From assembly GCF_019711375.1 (NCBI RefSeq), contig NZ_CP081295.1:2641001-2705000 (forward strand): 64,000 bases of DNA, in the 5' to 3' direction. Source of the DNA: Qipengyuania aurantiaca. Lineage in GTDB: Bacteria; Pseudomonadota; Alphaproteobacteria; Sphingomonadales; Sphingomonadaceae. Position numbers and translations under genes: made by a program. Below the pieces are notes generated by a model, which searched no databases, was not told where the DNA came from, and worked only from the letters and a program-made list of their open reading frames with translations. Shown in pieces: positions 18,845-28,163 of this stretch (positions are counted from its first letter, which is position 1; every line of letters starts with the position of its first letter).

Positions 18845-19353
18845 AGCGTATCGACCCCTGCTTCGGTAAGCTTGCGGATCAGGACCGCAGCATCTTCCCC
18901 CAGCGCAAGCTTGGGGACCGGATTGAAATAGGCTTCCGTCTGGCTGAGCAGGATCAGCCGGTCTGTCTCGGCCCAGGCGTATAACTCAGCGAATGGCAGC
19001 CGCGCATGACCCCGATCGCTCGAAAAGAAAATCGCTTCATCGTCGAACTCCAAGCGATGTTCATCGCGCAGGGCTGCGCTCTGCCGATACTGCCGTCGCA
19101 TCATCATGGGTGCGAGCAAATGCGGCACGAACCAGACCAGCGGTAGTCCGATCCCCAGCGACAGGAGCGACAGCAGGTTGATTGCGCCGTCTTCTATCAC
19201 ATCGAGAGCGATCAGGAGCAAGGCGCAAGCAATAAGGCCGAAAAGCAGGTAACGCGCCGGAGGCTGCGTGAGCCGCCGCCGGAAGAACAGCCGCCCCGCC
19301 GCCGCCAGGTCGCGCTCTTCGACGCGATAGATATAGGGTCCATGTCGTTCCAT
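18841..19353 (-). CDS. Hypothetical membrane protein, YcxB-like C-terminus
   Basis: 170 aa. Two transmembrane helices occur at about residues 34-50 and 60-80 (YLLFGLIACALLLIALDVI, then LLSLLSLGIGLPLVWFVP). A cytosolic beta-rich tail follows, with RLEFDDEAIFFSSDRGHARLPFAELYAWAETDRLILL. This resembles the YcxB-like domain (a PH-like fold) of small membrane proteins of unknown role. I chose the ATG at 19353; a GTG 11 codons earlier is possible. It is a single gene, convergent with moaB. Confidence 0.72.
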   Translation of the reverse strand: MERHGPYIYRVEERDLAAAGRLFFRRRLTQPPARYLLFGLIACALLLIALDVIEDGAINLLSLLSLGIGLPLVWFVPHLLAPMMMRRQYRQSAALRDEHRLEFDDEAIFFSSDRGHARLPFAELYAWAETDRLILLSQTEAYFNPVPKLALGEDAAVLIRKLTEAGVDTL

Positions 19354-19428
19354 CGGCGCAGCTTTGCCAGATCCCGCCAGATACACAATAGTTCTTGCTT
19401 TGTTCTTCCACGGACCTAGACTGACGGC

Positions 19429-20505
19429 ATGTCCCAGAGTGCAATCTCAGGACGCGGGGCTCAATCGGCCGCCGTGCCAACGCGATTCGGCCTCGCCACG
19501 CGAGAGGCCGATGGCGACTGGCGCGATCATATGGTCGCACTGGACGGTCCGCCGCCCAAATTGCGCACGCATGTGACGGATGAGCATCCGAAGACGATCC
19601 TCAGCTTCAACCAGTCGCACGACATCTTCTTCGACCGCTCGATCAACGCCTATCGCGGGTGTGAGCACGGCTGTGTCTATTGCTTTGCGCGCCCTACCCA
19701 TGCCTATCACGACCTCTCGCCGGGCCTTGACTTCGAGACGCAGCTGTTCGCCAAGCCCAATGCCGCCGAACTGCTCCGCGCAACGCTGGCCAAACCGAAA
19801 TACCGGCCCAAGCCGATTGCCATGGGGACCAACACCGATCCCTATCAGCCGATCGAGCGTGACTACCGGATCACGCGATCAATCTTGGAGGTGTGCCTCG
19901 ATGCGCGCCACCCGGTGACGATCACGACAAAGTCCGACCGCGTGCTGGACGATCTAGACTTGCTGGCGGAGATGGCCGAGCGGCGCCTTGTCGCAGTGGC
20001 GATATCGGTGACGAGCCTCGACCCGAAGCTTTCGGGCAAGCTCGAACCACGCGCAGCTTCCCCGGCCAAACGACTCGCAGCATTGCAGAAACTGGTCGAA
20101 GCAGGCGTGCCCAGCCACTGCTCGGTCGCACCCGTCATCCCGGCCATCACCGACGAGTTCATGGAGGAGATAGTCCAGCGCGCCGCCGCCATCGGGGTCG
20201 ACAGCGTGGGCTGGATCCCGCTGCGCCTGCCGCATGAGGTCGCACCGCTCTTTCGCGAGTGGCTCTCCGTCCACTACCCGGAACGCGGCGATAAGGTGAT
20301 GAGCATCGTCCAGTCGATCCGCAACGGAAAAGACAACGACCCCAATTTCTTCTCGCGCCTCAAACCGACCGGCGTCTGGGCCGACCTCTTTCGCGCACGG
20401 TTCCGCCTAGCCTGCAAGCGCGCGGGACTGGGCAAGGCGAAGTTCGAACTGGATTGCACGCAGTTCAGGCCGCCCGCTGTCGGAGGGCAGTTGCGGTTGC
20501 TCTAG
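19429..20505 (+). CDS. Radical SAM protein, PA0069 / SplB-like family
   Basis: 358 aa. The radical SAM cluster motif is CEHGCVYC, within YRGCEHGCVYCFARPTHAYHDL. The family is distantly related to spore photoproduct lyase, but its reaction in non-sporulating bacteria is unknown. A second conserved area, KPIAMGTNTDPYQPIERDYRITR, follows as in the family. It is divergent from the YcxB-like gene, 75 bp away, and its TAG overlaps the stop of the convergent DUF1330 gene. Confidence 0.88.
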   Translation: MSQSAISGRGAQSAAVPTRFGLATREADGDWRDHMVALDGPPPKLRTHVTDEHPKTILSFNQSHDIFFDRSINAYRGCEHGCVYCFARPTHAYHDLSPGLDFETQLFAKPNAAELLRATLAKPKYRPKPIAMGTNTDPYQPIERDYRITRSILEVCLDARHPVTITTKSDRVLDDLDLLAEMAERRLVAVAISVTSLDPKLSGKLEPRAASPAKRLAALQKLVEAGVPSHCSVAPVIPAITDEFMEEIVQRAAAIGVDSVGWIPLRLPHEVAPLFREWLSVHYPERGDKVMSIVQSIRNGKDNDPNFFSRLKPTGVWADLFRARFRLACKRAGLGKAKFELDCTQFRPPAVGGQLRLL

Positions 20506-20933
20506 AAGCCCTCCCCCGCATCGCCCGGTGCAAATCGCACCAGTCGGCTGTCGGCCAAGGCCGCCGTGCGATTGACTACCGCCTTCTGATAGTCCGGGTC
20601 CTTGATCATCTCGAAGAAAGCGCCCGAGTTCGGATATTGCGCGACGAAACCGTCGTGCCATTGCATCGCCTCGGGACCCGTCACCACCGTCTGGAAGGCG
20701 CCGCGCCAGACGATGCTGCCGCCCACTCGGCGAAAGATCGGGCCACTGGTCTTGCCGTACTCTTGATAGGCGCGGCGGCCACTCCATCCCTTCCCCGCGT
20801 TCTCGTGACCAGCGGGATAAGCGGCTTCTTCGCGATAACGCAGGAGGTTGAGCATATGGATCGGCTCGTCGCGTGGCAGGTCCTTGAACGCCTGGAAATT
20901 CGCGGGGCTTGGGTCGATGTAGGTCTTGGTCAC
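20502..20933 (-). CDS. DUF1330-type small protein
   Basis: 143 aa, a ferredoxin-like (dimeric alpha-beta barrel) fold by its pattern. MLNLLRYREEAAYPAG and MQWHDGFVAQYPNSGAFFEMIKDPDYQKAVVNRTAALADSRLVR are the DUF1330/EthD-like hallmarks. I chose the GTG at 20933, which has GAGGAG just upstream and lies 10 bp after the rluE stop; the longer ATG start would overlap rluE. It is the last gene of the dnaE-ligase-lipoprotein-rluE series. Function unknown. Confidence 0.78.
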   Translation of the reverse strand: MTKTYIDPSPANFQAFKDLPRDEPIHMLNLLRYREEAAYPAGHENAGKGWSGRRAYQEYGKTSGPIFRRVGGSIVWRGAFQTVVTGPEAMQWHDGFVAQYPNSGAFFEMIKDPDYQKAVVNRTAALADSRLVRFAPGDAGEGF

Positions 20934-20943
20934 ACTGCTCTCC

Positions 20944-21489
20944 TCATACCTCGATTTCACGATAGGTGCCCGGCGCGATGCCCTCGACGCTCCACTCTCC
21001 GATCCGCCAACGGATGAGGCGAAGTGTCGGCAGGCCCACGGCGGCCGTCATGCGGCGGACCTGTCGGTTTCGTCCCTCGTTAATCTCCAGCGCAATCCAG
21101 CTGTCAGGCACGCTCTTGCGATAGCGCACGGGCGGGTCGCGCTCCCACACGGGCGGCGGATCGATACGTTTTGCGCGGGCGGGTCGGGTCATACCGTCTT
21201 TGAGTTGGACGCCGCGGGCCAGCTGCTCAAGAGCCTCATCCCCCACCTCCCCTTCCACCTGCACAAGATAAGTCTTCGCCATCTTGTAGCGCGGCTCGGC
21301 GATTCGCGACTGGAGCCGCCCGTCATCGGTCAGCAGGAGCAGCCCCTCGCTGTCCTTGTCCAGGCGCCCCGCAGGATAGACCTCCGGAACGTCCACCAGG
21401 TGCGCGAGCGTGTCCTCGACACCCTCCCTGCCCCCGGTGAATTGCGACAGCACACCGAAGGGCTTGTTGAGCAGGATCAGGCGGCTCAC
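20944..21489 (-). CDS. rluE: 23S rRNA pseudouridine synthase, RluE type
   Basis: 181 aa RsuA/RluB/E/F-family pseudouridine synthase without an S4 domain. The start LILLNKPFGVLSQF, the catalytic aspartate D44 in GRLDKDSEGLLLL, and RKSVPDSWIALEINEGRNRQVRRMTAAVGLPTLRLIR fit RluE, which modifies U2457 of E. coli 23S rRNA. The GTG start at 21489 overlaps the upstream lipoprotein stop as GTGA. The longer frame codes for unrelated arginine-rich residues. Confidence 0.9.
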   Translation of the reverse strand: MSRLILLNKPFGVLSQFTGGREGVEDTLAHLVDVPEVYPAGRLDKDSEGLLLLTDDGRLQSRIAEPRYKMAKTYLVQVEGEVGDEALEQLARGVQLKDGMTRPARAKRIDPPPVWERDPPVRYRKSVPDSWIALEINEGRNRQVRRMTAAVGLPTLRLIRWRIGEWSVEGIAPGTYREIEV

Positions 21490-22121
21490 AGCCCCTCGAT
21501 CGAACGATACCGGTAGTCGAAAGTGCGCACGCCATCTTCTACCACCACCCGGTAAGCGAGCGGCATTCCGTCTACCGTGCGCCAATCGCTGAACCGGGCG
21601 ACAATCGGGGACTGACCCTTTCGATAGGCGAGGATGGCGAATGGGATACCCGTTCGAGGGTCTGACTGCAGGGCCCGGTAGTGCACACCGAAGAACCGCG
21701 ACCCCTCGTTCCCGATTTTTTCACGGCAGGGGGCGTCCTCCGTTCCGCAGGAGCGGATCATCGATACACCCTCGTTTAGCTCGGCAAATTCGGAAACTTG
21801 CGCGTGAAACAGCTGCGATTCGATGTGAAAGATATAGCTTTCCGGGATTTCGGTGCGCTCGCCGCCCTCAAGCGAATACGCCGTTTCGCCATCGGTGGAG
21901 TAATGCACGATCCGGTCGGAATATTCGGCCTTGTAGAAGGCACCGCGCGGGCCATAACCGGTCGTCACGCTGTACTGCGTGCCATCCGACACGGTGACAT
22001 CGGCAATCGTCAGTAAGACCGGCCTGTCGGGAAGCGCCGCGATCCCCTTGTCGGACACGGCGCAGCCCCCAAGCGCGAGGCTTGCCGAAACGACCGATGC
22101 TGCAAGATTTCGTCTGTTCAT
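21486..22121 (-). CDS. Hypothetical lipoprotein
   Basis: 211 aa, not recognised. The N-terminus MNRRNLAASVVSASLALGGC is a lipoprotein signal, with the lipobox LGGC placing the acylated cysteine at residue 20. The mature part is beta-rich (TIADVTVSDGTQYSVTTGYG, VHYSTDGETAYSLEGG) and has two close cysteines in SCGTEDAPC. The start at 22121 overlaps the ligase stop as TAATG. It lies between an acyl-CoA ligase and rluE in one transcript. An outer-membrane location is inferred from the lipobox. Confidence 0.7.
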   Translation of the reverse strand: MNRRNLAASVVSASLALGGCAVSDKGIAALPDRPVLLTIADVTVSDGTQYSVTTGYGPRGAFYKAEYSDRIVHYSTDGETAYSLEGGERTEIPESYIFHIESQLFHAQVSEFAELNEGVSMIRSCGTEDAPCREKIGNEGSRFFGVHYRALQSDPRTGIPFAILAYRKGQSPIVARFSDWRTVDGMPLAYRVVVEDGVRTFDYRYRSIEGL

Positions 22122-23719
22122 TACGCCTCGAGCTTGTAGTCGGCGAACCGGTCGCGCAGGTCTTTCTTGCTGATCTTTCCGGTGGCGGTGTGCGGGATAT
22201 CGTCCACGAACTCGACCGCATCGGGCAGCCACCATTTGGCGACCTTGTCGGAGAGGAAATTGAGGATCGACTTGTCGTCGCAATCCTGCCCTTCCTTTTT
22301 CACCACGAACAGCACCGGGCGCTCGTCCCATTTGGGATGGAACATGCCGATGCAGGCCGCTTCGGCCACCGCCGGGTGGCCGACGGCGGCGTTTTCCAGC
22401 TCCACCGAGGAAATCCACTCACCGCCCGATTTGATCACGTCCTTGGTGCGGTCGGTGAGTTGCAGCGTGCCGTCGGGATGGAGCATGCCGACATCGCCGG
22501 TGTTGAACCAGCCATCCTCGGTCACCGCGTCTTCCTCGGCCTTGAAGTAGCGCTTCACGACCCAAGGGCCGCGAATCTGAAGCGCGCCGCTGGTCTTGCC
22601 ATCGCGCGGCAAGACCTTGGTCGGATCGTCGAGATCGACCGTGCGCAGTTCGACGCCGAAGATCGGGCGGCCCTGCATCATCGTCTTGGCGACCTGCTCC
22701 TCGAAGGAAAGCTGGTCCCAATCGTGGGTGGGGCCGCCAACCGTGCCGATCGGGCTGGTCTCGGTCATGCCCCAGGCGTGCTGGACGCGCGTGCCGTTCT
22801 TCATCAGCCGTTCGATCATGAACTTGGGCGCGGCCGAGCCGCCGATGGTCGCCGCCCGCAGTTTGGGCAGTTCGAGATTATTGGCGTCGCAATACTGGAA
22901 ATGCGCCAGCCAGACGGTCGGTACACCGGCGCTGTCGGTCACGCCTTCGCGCTTCATCAGCATATCGAGCACCGCGGGATCGTTGACCTGGCTGAAGACG
23001 AACTTCATCCCCGCCATTGCGCCGGCATAGGGCAGACCCCAGCTGGCGGCATGGAACATCGGCACGACGGGGAGATAAACCGAAGAGGTCATGCAGTTTA
23101 GCGCGCTCGGCTGGAGGCCCGCCATGGCGTGCAGGATCGTGCTGCGATGCTCGTACTGCACGCCCTTGGGATTGCCCGTGGTGCCGCTGGTGTAGCAGAT
23201 CATGCAGGGTTCGCGCTCGTCGCCCTCGACCCACTCAAACTCGCCATCCTCGGCGCCGATCCAGTCCTCGAACGAGGTGGTGTGTTCACCGCTGTCGAAG
23301 CAGATGTAGTGCTCCACCTTCGGCCAGCGATCTTTCATCTTGTCGATGATCGGCTGAAACATGGCGTCGTAAATCACCACGCGGTCGTCGGCGTGGTTGA
23401 TGATGTATTCGAGCTGGTCCTCGAACAGGCGCGGATTCACCGTGTGGAGGACGCCGCCCATGCCCGCGACGCCAAACCAGCTGACGAGGTGCCGCGCGTG
23501 GTTCATCGCGATACTGGCGACCTTGTCTCCCGGCTTCAGCCCCAGCCTTTGTAGCGCCTGCGCCATCTTGAGCGCGTCGCGGCGAATGCCGGCCCAGTCG
23601 GTGCGGGTTTCCGTCCCGTCCGCCCAATAGGTGAGGATTTCGCGGGTCCCCGCCTCACGTGCCGCGTGGTCGATCACATGCGTCACGCGCATGGTCCATT
23701 CCTGCATCGCTCCGAGCAT
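22121..23719 (-). CDS. AlkK-like medium/long-chain acyl-CoA ligase
   Basis: 532 aa ANL-superfamily enzyme. The P-loop CYTSGTTGNPKGVQYEHRS is near residue 180, the acyl-adenylate motif AWGMTETSP near 325, and the catalytic lysine lies in PHTATGKISKKDLRDRF. It is close to AlkK-type fatty acyl-CoA synthetases, which activate medium-chain acids from alkane or fatty-acid oxidation. Several upstream start codons are possible; I keep the first ATG. It follows dnaE by 47 bp and overlaps the lipoprotein gene. Confidence 0.9.
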   Translation of the reverse strand: MLGAMQEWTMRVTHVIDHAAREAGTREILTYWADGTETRTDWAGIRRDALKMAQALQRLGLKPGDKVASIAMNHARHLVSWFGVAGMGGVLHTVNPRLFEDQLEYIINHADDRVVIYDAMFQPIIDKMKDRWPKVEHYICFDSGEHTTSFEDWIGAEDGEFEWVEGDEREPCMICYTSGTTGNPKGVQYEHRSTILHAMAGLQPSALNCMTSSVYLPVVPMFHAASWGLPYAGAMAGMKFVFSQVNDPAVLDMLMKREGVTDSAGVPTVWLAHFQYCDANNLELPKLRAATIGGSAAPKFMIERLMKNGTRVQHAWGMTETSPIGTVGGPTHDWDQLSFEEQVAKTMMQGRPIFGVELRTVDLDDPTKVLPRDGKTSGALQIRGPWVVKRYFKAEEDAVTEDGWFNTGDVGMLHPDGTLQLTDRTKDVIKSGGEWISSVELENAAVGHPAVAEAACIGMFHPKWDERPVLFVVKKEGQDCDDKSILNFLSDKVAKWWLPDAVEFVDDIPHTATGKISKKDLRDRFADYKLEA

Positions 23720-23766
23720 TCCAGCCTCTCTCCTTGCCTCGTGCGCCTCTCTCCGGCGCGTGTCGG

Positions 23767-26700
23767 TCAGGCGACGAGGCGAAGGTGCGAGCCGCCGCGC
23801 CGCTTGTCGAGCTGCACCTTGGCAAGGCCCGGCACGCTTGCCAAGCGTTCTGCAAGCTCCCCGTCGAGCGCGAAGTCGCGTCCCAGTCGCATGGCAGGTT
23901 CAAGCTCGCCGCCGATCCGTAGCGTCACGAGCACTTCGTCCTGTCCCTTGCCCGCCTCCGACAATTCCGCACTGAGCGTTTCGACCGCAGCGATATCGAG
24001 GATATCGAGCGTCAGGATCATCGGCGTGGCGCCTTTGACCTCCGCCAGCGGAGTACCGCCGCGCACGGTGATGCGGGGCGGTTCGTCGGGACTCGGCAAA
24101 TCGAGTTCGACCTGGAGGAGGACGCAGGTCTGCTCCTCGGCCCATTTAAGGAAGCGTTCGACCATGCCTTCTTCGAAGCAAGCCGCGCTGAACTGGCCGG
24201 TCGCGTCGGAGAAATCGGCGCGGATGAAGGGTTTGCCGCGGCGCGTGGTGCCCTTGTTCACCTTCTCGACCATGGCCGCCATCACCGCGTTGGAGCGGCC
24301 ACCGGAGGGCGCCCCGCCCGACATCAGTGAGGCATACGTTCTCGCACCATTGGCCGAAGCGATGTCCTTCCACGCGGCAACCGGATGGGCGGAGAAATAG
24401 AAGCCGAAATTCTCGCGTTCGCGCGCCATGCGTTCGGCGCGCGGCCAGTCCTCGACCTCGCGCAGGCGCAGTGTCTCGCCCGGAGCATCCTCGCCGCCGA
24501 ACATGCTCGCCTGACCGCTGGTGCGTTCACGATCGGCCGCATCGGCGACCGCCAGCAGCATGTCGGCGTTCTCGAAGACCTTGGCGCGGTTGGGCTCGAG
24601 ACTGTCGAGCGCACCCGCACAGGCCAGCGCTTCCAGCTGGCGCGAATTCATCGAGCCCTTGGGAATCCGCTCGAAGAGGTCCTGGAGGCTGTCGAACTGG
24701 CCGGATACCTCACGCTCGGCGACGATATTCTCCATCGCCTTCTCGCCGACATTGCGGATGCCTGCGAGCGCGTACCGCACGGCGTAGCCCGTATCGGTCT
24801 GCTCGACGGTAAACTCGGCTTCGGACTTGTTGAGGCACGGCGGCTCGACCGCGATGCCCTGCCTGCGCGCGTCGTCGACGAAGATCGTCAGCTTCTCCGA
24901 CTGGTGCATGTCGAAGCACATGGATGCGGCAAAAAACTCTTCTGGGTAATGCGCCTTCAGCCACGCGGTCTGATACGCGAGCAGCGCGTAAGCGGCGGCG
25001 TGCGACTTGTTGAAGCCATAGCCTGCGAACTTGTCGATCAAGTCGAACAGCTCGTTGGCCTTGGCTTTCTCGATGCCGCTGACTTCCTTACACCCCTCCA
25101 CGAAGCGTTCGCGCTGGATGTCCATTTCGGCCTGGACTTTCTTACCCATCGCGCGGCGCAGCAAGTCTGCATCGCCGAGCGAATATCCGGCGAGGATCTG
25201 CGCGGCCTGCATGACCTGTTCCTGGTAGACGAAGATGCCGTAGGTTTCGGCGAGGATGCCTTCGAGCTTCTCGTGCGGGTACTCGATTTCGACTTCGCCC
25301 GCCTTGCGCTTGCCGAACAGCGGGATGTTGTCCATCGGACCCGGCCGGTAAAGCGAGACTAGCGCGATGATGTCGCCGAAATTGGTCGGCTTCACTGCGG
25401 TCAGCGTGCGCCGCATCCCTTCCGATTCCAGCTGGAACACGCCGACGGTGTTACCCGCCTTCATCAGTTCGTAGACTGCCGGATCGTCCAGTTCGAGCTG
25501 CGACAGGTCGATCGTGATATCGCGCTTCTTGAGCAGGTCGGTCGCCTTCTTGAGGACCGACAGCGTCTTGAGGCCGAGGAAGTCGAATTTGACGAGGCCG
25601 CTGCTCTCGACATTTTTCATGTCGTACTGCGTCACCGGCATGTCGGAACGCGGGTCGCGGTAGAGCGGGACCAGCTGCGCCAGCGGCCGGTCGCCGATCA
25701 CCACGCCGGCCGCGTGGGTCGAGCTGTTGCGCGGGAAGCCTTCCAGCTGCATCGCGAGGTCGATCAGGCGCTTGACCTCGTTGTCGTTGTCGTACTCGGC
25801 CTTGAAGTCGGCCGCCCCATTGAGCGCGCGCGGCAGCGTCCAGGGGTCGGTCGGATGGTTCGGCACCATCTTGCAGATGCGGTCGACATGACCGTAGCTC
25901 ATCTGGAGGATGCGGCCCGTATCGCGCAACACGGCGCGGGCCTTCAGCTTACCGAAGGTGATGATCTGCGCGACATGGTCGTGGCCGTACTTGGCCTGCA
26001 CATAGCGGATCACCTCGCCGCGGCGGGTTTCGCAGAAGTCGATGTCGAAGTCGGGCATCGAGACGCGTTCCGGGTTGAGGAAGCGTTCGAACAGCAGGCC
26101 AAGCTTGATCGGATCGAGGTCGGTGATCGTCAGCGCCCACGCAACGAGGCTGCCTGCACCCGAACCACGGCCCGGCCCCACCGGAATATCGTGGTCCTTT
26201 GCCCATTTGATGAAGTCGGCAACGATCAGGAAGTAGCCGGGAAAGCCCATCTGGTTGATGATCCCGACCTCGTAATCGAGGCGGTCGAAATAGACCTTGC
26301 GCTCGTCCTCCGGCAATTCGCCATAGGGTTCAAGCCGCGCTTCGAGGCCGCGCCGCGCATCCTCTTCCAGCATCTTCGCCTCGCCTTCGAGGTCACCGGC
26401 GAGGCTGGGGAGGATAGGCTTGCGATAAGGCGGCGCATAGGCACAGCGCTGGGCGATGACGAGCGTGTTGGCGGTGGCTTCGGGCAGGTCGTCGAAGGCC
26501 TCGTCCATCATGTGCGCGGTCTTGACGTAAGCCTCGGGATTGGACTTCGGGCGCTCGTCCGCATCGACATGGGTCGAGTTCGCGATACACAGCATGGCGT
26601 CATGCGCCTTGTACATATGCGGCTCGGCGAAATTGGCGGGATTGGTGGCAACGAGCGGGAGGTCGCGCTCATAGGCGAGGTCGACCAGCGCCGCCTCCGC

Positions 26701-27240
26701 GGCTTCCTCGACCGAGTTTCCGCGGCGGGCGAGCTCGATGTAGAGGCGGTCCGGGAACAGCGCCTGCAATTTGTCGAGCAGCGCGGTGGCGTGGCTCGTC
26801 TGGCCTTCCGCAAGCAGTCGGGTGACGCCGCCCTCGCTCGCGCCGGTGAGTGCGATCAGGCCCTCGGTGCGCCCTTCAAGTTCGCTCATCTGGATATGCG
26901 GCTCGAACTCCAGCGGGCGTTCCAGATGCGCTTTCGACACGAGGTGGCAGAGATTGTCATAGCCCGCCTCGCTCTGTGCATAGAGCGGCAAATAGTCGAC
27001 CACCCGGCCTTCCTCGTCGCGCGCCACGCCGAGCAGTGTGCCGGTAATCGGCTGAATTCCCTCCGCCTTGCAGGCGTTGGCAAACATGACCGCGCCGTAG
27101 AGGCCGTTGCGGTCCGCAATCGCGATGGCGGGAAAGCCGCGCTCCTTCGCCAGCTTGGCCATGGCCTTGGGGTCGATCGCCCCTTCGAGCATCGAATAGG
27201 CCGAGAGCACACGCAGCGGGACGAAAGGCTTGTAGGGCAT
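23767..27240 (-). CDS. dnaE: DNA polymerase III alpha subunit
   Basis: 1157 aa, full-length DnaE1. It is the catalytic subunit of the replicative polymerase. The N-terminal PHP domain (FVPLRVLSAYSMLEGAIDP), the polymerase motif VGPGRGSGAGSLVAWAL and the catalytic region PDFDIDFCETRRGEVIRYV are all present, followed by the tandem HhH and OB-fold C-terminus. I chose the ATG at 27240 (MPYKPF) since the family begins there; the frame is open 20 codons further. It is the first gene of the minus-strand series that runs down to the DUF1330 gene. Confidence 0.97.
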   Translation of the reverse strand: MPYKPFVPLRVLSAYSMLEGAIDPKAMAKLAKERGFPAIAIADRNGLYGAVMFANACKAEGIQPITGTLLGVARDEEGRVVDYLPLYAQSEAGYDNLCHLVSKAHLERPLEFEPHIQMSELEGRTEGLIALTGASEGGVTRLLAEGQTSHATALLDKLQALFPDRLYIELARRGNSVEEAAEAALVDLAYERDLPLVATNPANFAEPHMYKAHDAMLCIANSTHVDADERPKSNPEAYVKTAHMMDEAFDDLPEATANTLVIAQRCAYAPPYRKPILPSLAGDLEGEAKMLEEDARRGLEARLEPYGELPEDERKVYFDRLDYEVGIINQMGFPGYFLIVADFIKWAKDHDIPVGPGRGSGAGSLVAWALTITDLDPIKLGLLFERFLNPERVSMPDFDIDFCETRRGEVIRYVQAKYGHDHVAQIITFGKLKARAVLRDTGRILQMSYGHVDRICKMVPNHPTDPWTLPRALNGAADFKAEYDNDNEVKRLIDLAMQLEGFPRNSSTHAAGVVIGDRPLAQLVPLYRDPRSDMPVTQYDMKNVESSGLVKFDFLGLKTLSVLKKATDLLKKRDITIDLSQLELDDPAVYELMKAGNTVGVFQLESEGMRRTLTAVKPTNFGDIIALVSLYRPGPMDNIPLFGKRKAGEVEIEYPHEKLEGILAETYGIFVYQEQVMQAAQILAGYSLGDADLLRRAMGKKVQAEMDIQRERFVEGCKEVSGIEKAKANELFDLIDKFAGYGFNKSHAAAYALLAYQTAWLKAHYPEEFFAASMCFDMHQSEKLTIFVDDARRQGIAVEPPCLNKSEAEFTVEQTDTGYAVRYALAGIRNVGEKAMENIVAEREVSGQFDSLQDLFERIPKGSMNSRQLEALACAGALDSLEPNRAKVFENADMLLAVADAADRERTSGQASMFGGEDAPGETLRLREVEDWPRAERMARERENFGFYFSAHPVAAWKDIASANGARTYASLMSGGAPSGGRSNAVMAAMVEKVNKGTTRRGKPFIRADFSDATGQFSAACFEEGMVERFLKWAEEQTCVLLQVELDLPSPDEPPRITVRGGTPLAEVKGATPMILTLDILDIAAVETLSAELSEAGKGQDEVLVTLRIGGELEPAMRLGRDFALDGELAERLASVPGLAKVQLDKRRGGSHLRLVA

Positions 27241-27315
27241 CCCCACAAGGTAGGATTTCGCGCGCCAATCGCAAAGCGCCGGCGGCGGGTTATTCTCCAC
27301 CGCTTGTGGAGAAAA

Positions 27316-27645
27316 TCACTCCTCGTCGGGCGCGGCGATCTTGCGGCGGGTGTCGCGGATCGTCGACCACGCCCCGTAGACGACCAGCGCGGCGAGGAAG
27401 ATCCACACCCAGACCGGGATATTCCGCCCTGCAATCGCAAGATAGATATAGGCCGAAACGAAGAAAAACCCGGCGGCGAGCGTCGGGACCACGGTCGAGC
27501 GCCCCGCCCTCGCCCGCTTCACCAGCCAGGCGATCGAGGCGAGGAAGAAGGGGATCGCACCCACATAGATCCCGCCGAAGATATAGGGGTTCACGCCGTA
27601 TTCGGCGCCGAGCGAGAGAAACCACTGGTTGATATCGGAAAGCAT
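27316..27645 (-). CDS. Hypothetical three-helix membrane protein
   Basis: 109 aa. Three hydrophobic helices are seen at about 17-40 (PYIFGGIYVGAIPFFLASIA), 52-71 (VPTLAAGFFFVSAYIYLAIA) and 76-93. The end is short, charged and cytosolic (RDTRRKIAAPDEE). I do not recognise it. It lies between the glutathione peroxidase gene (31 bp upstream) and dnaE on the same strand, so it may share a transcript with the former. Confidence 0.7.
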   Translation of the reverse strand: MLSDINQWFLSLGAEYGVNPYIFGGIYVGAIPFFLASIAWLVKRARAGRSTVVPTLAAGFFFVSAYIYLAIAGRNIPVWVWIFLAALVVYGAWSTIRDTRRKIAAPDEE

Positions 27646-27676
27646 GACCCGCCTTTCGAACGCCGCTGCAATCCGG

Positions 27677-28156
27677 TTACAGCAGCTTCTCGATATCCTT
27701 CGCGATACCCGCCGGAGCGTCGGCCGGGCCGTAGCGCTTCACGACATTCCCCTCGCGGTCGATCAGGAACTTGGTGAAGTTCCACTTGATCGCTTTCGAC
27801 CCCATCAGGCCGGGCGCTTCCTTTTTCATCCAGTCGAACAGCGGGCTGGCCTCGTCGCCGTTCACGTCGACCTTTTGCATCAGCGGGAAAGTGAGGCCGA
27901 AATTGACCTTGCAGAACTGCTCGATCTCCTCCGCATCGCCCGGTTCCTGCGCGCCGAACTGGTTGCAGGGAAAGGCGAGCACTTCGAAGCCCTTGTCGCC
28001 ATAGTCCTGGTAAAGCTTTTCCAGCCCGTCGTACTGCGGAGTGAAACCGCATTTGCTGGCGGTGTTGACGACCAGCAGCACCTTGCCGAGCTTCTCCTGA
28101 AGTTCGAGCTCCTCGCCCTTGTTGGTGGCGACGGTGAAATCGGCAATCGTGGTCAT
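27677..28156 (-). CDS. Glutathione peroxidase family protein (cysteine type)
   Basis: 159 aa thioredoxin-fold peroxidase. The peroxidatic cysteine lies in VNTASKCGFTPQYDGL (residue 36), the Gln/Trp partners in LAFPCNQFGAQEPG and WNFTKFLIDREG. A second cysteine, in AFPCNQF, is in the position that serves as partner in thioredoxin-dependent members. It reduces hydroperoxides in the cytoplasm. The DUF1579-like gene lies 7 bp upstream on the same strand. Confidence 0.92.
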   Translation of the reverse strand: MTTIADFTVATNKGEELELQEKLGKVLLVVNTASKCGFTPQYDGLEKLYQDYGDKGFEVLAFPCNQFGAQEPGDAEEIEQFCKVNFGLTFPLMQKVDVNGDEASPLFDWMKKEAPGLMGSKAIKWNFTKFLIDREGNVVKRYGPADAPAGIAKDIEKLL

Positions 28157-28163
28157 CGGCGGG

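Noticed and set aside
20933..20960. ATG at 20960 as the start of the DUF1330 gene
   Set aside because: It would overlap the rluE coding end by 17 bp, while the GTG at 20933 has GAGGAG just upstream and lies 10 bp after the rluE stop.
25714..27777. Long plus-strand frame opposite dnaE
   Set aside because: dnaE is certain on the minus strand, and the frame has a low-complexity composition and no motifs.
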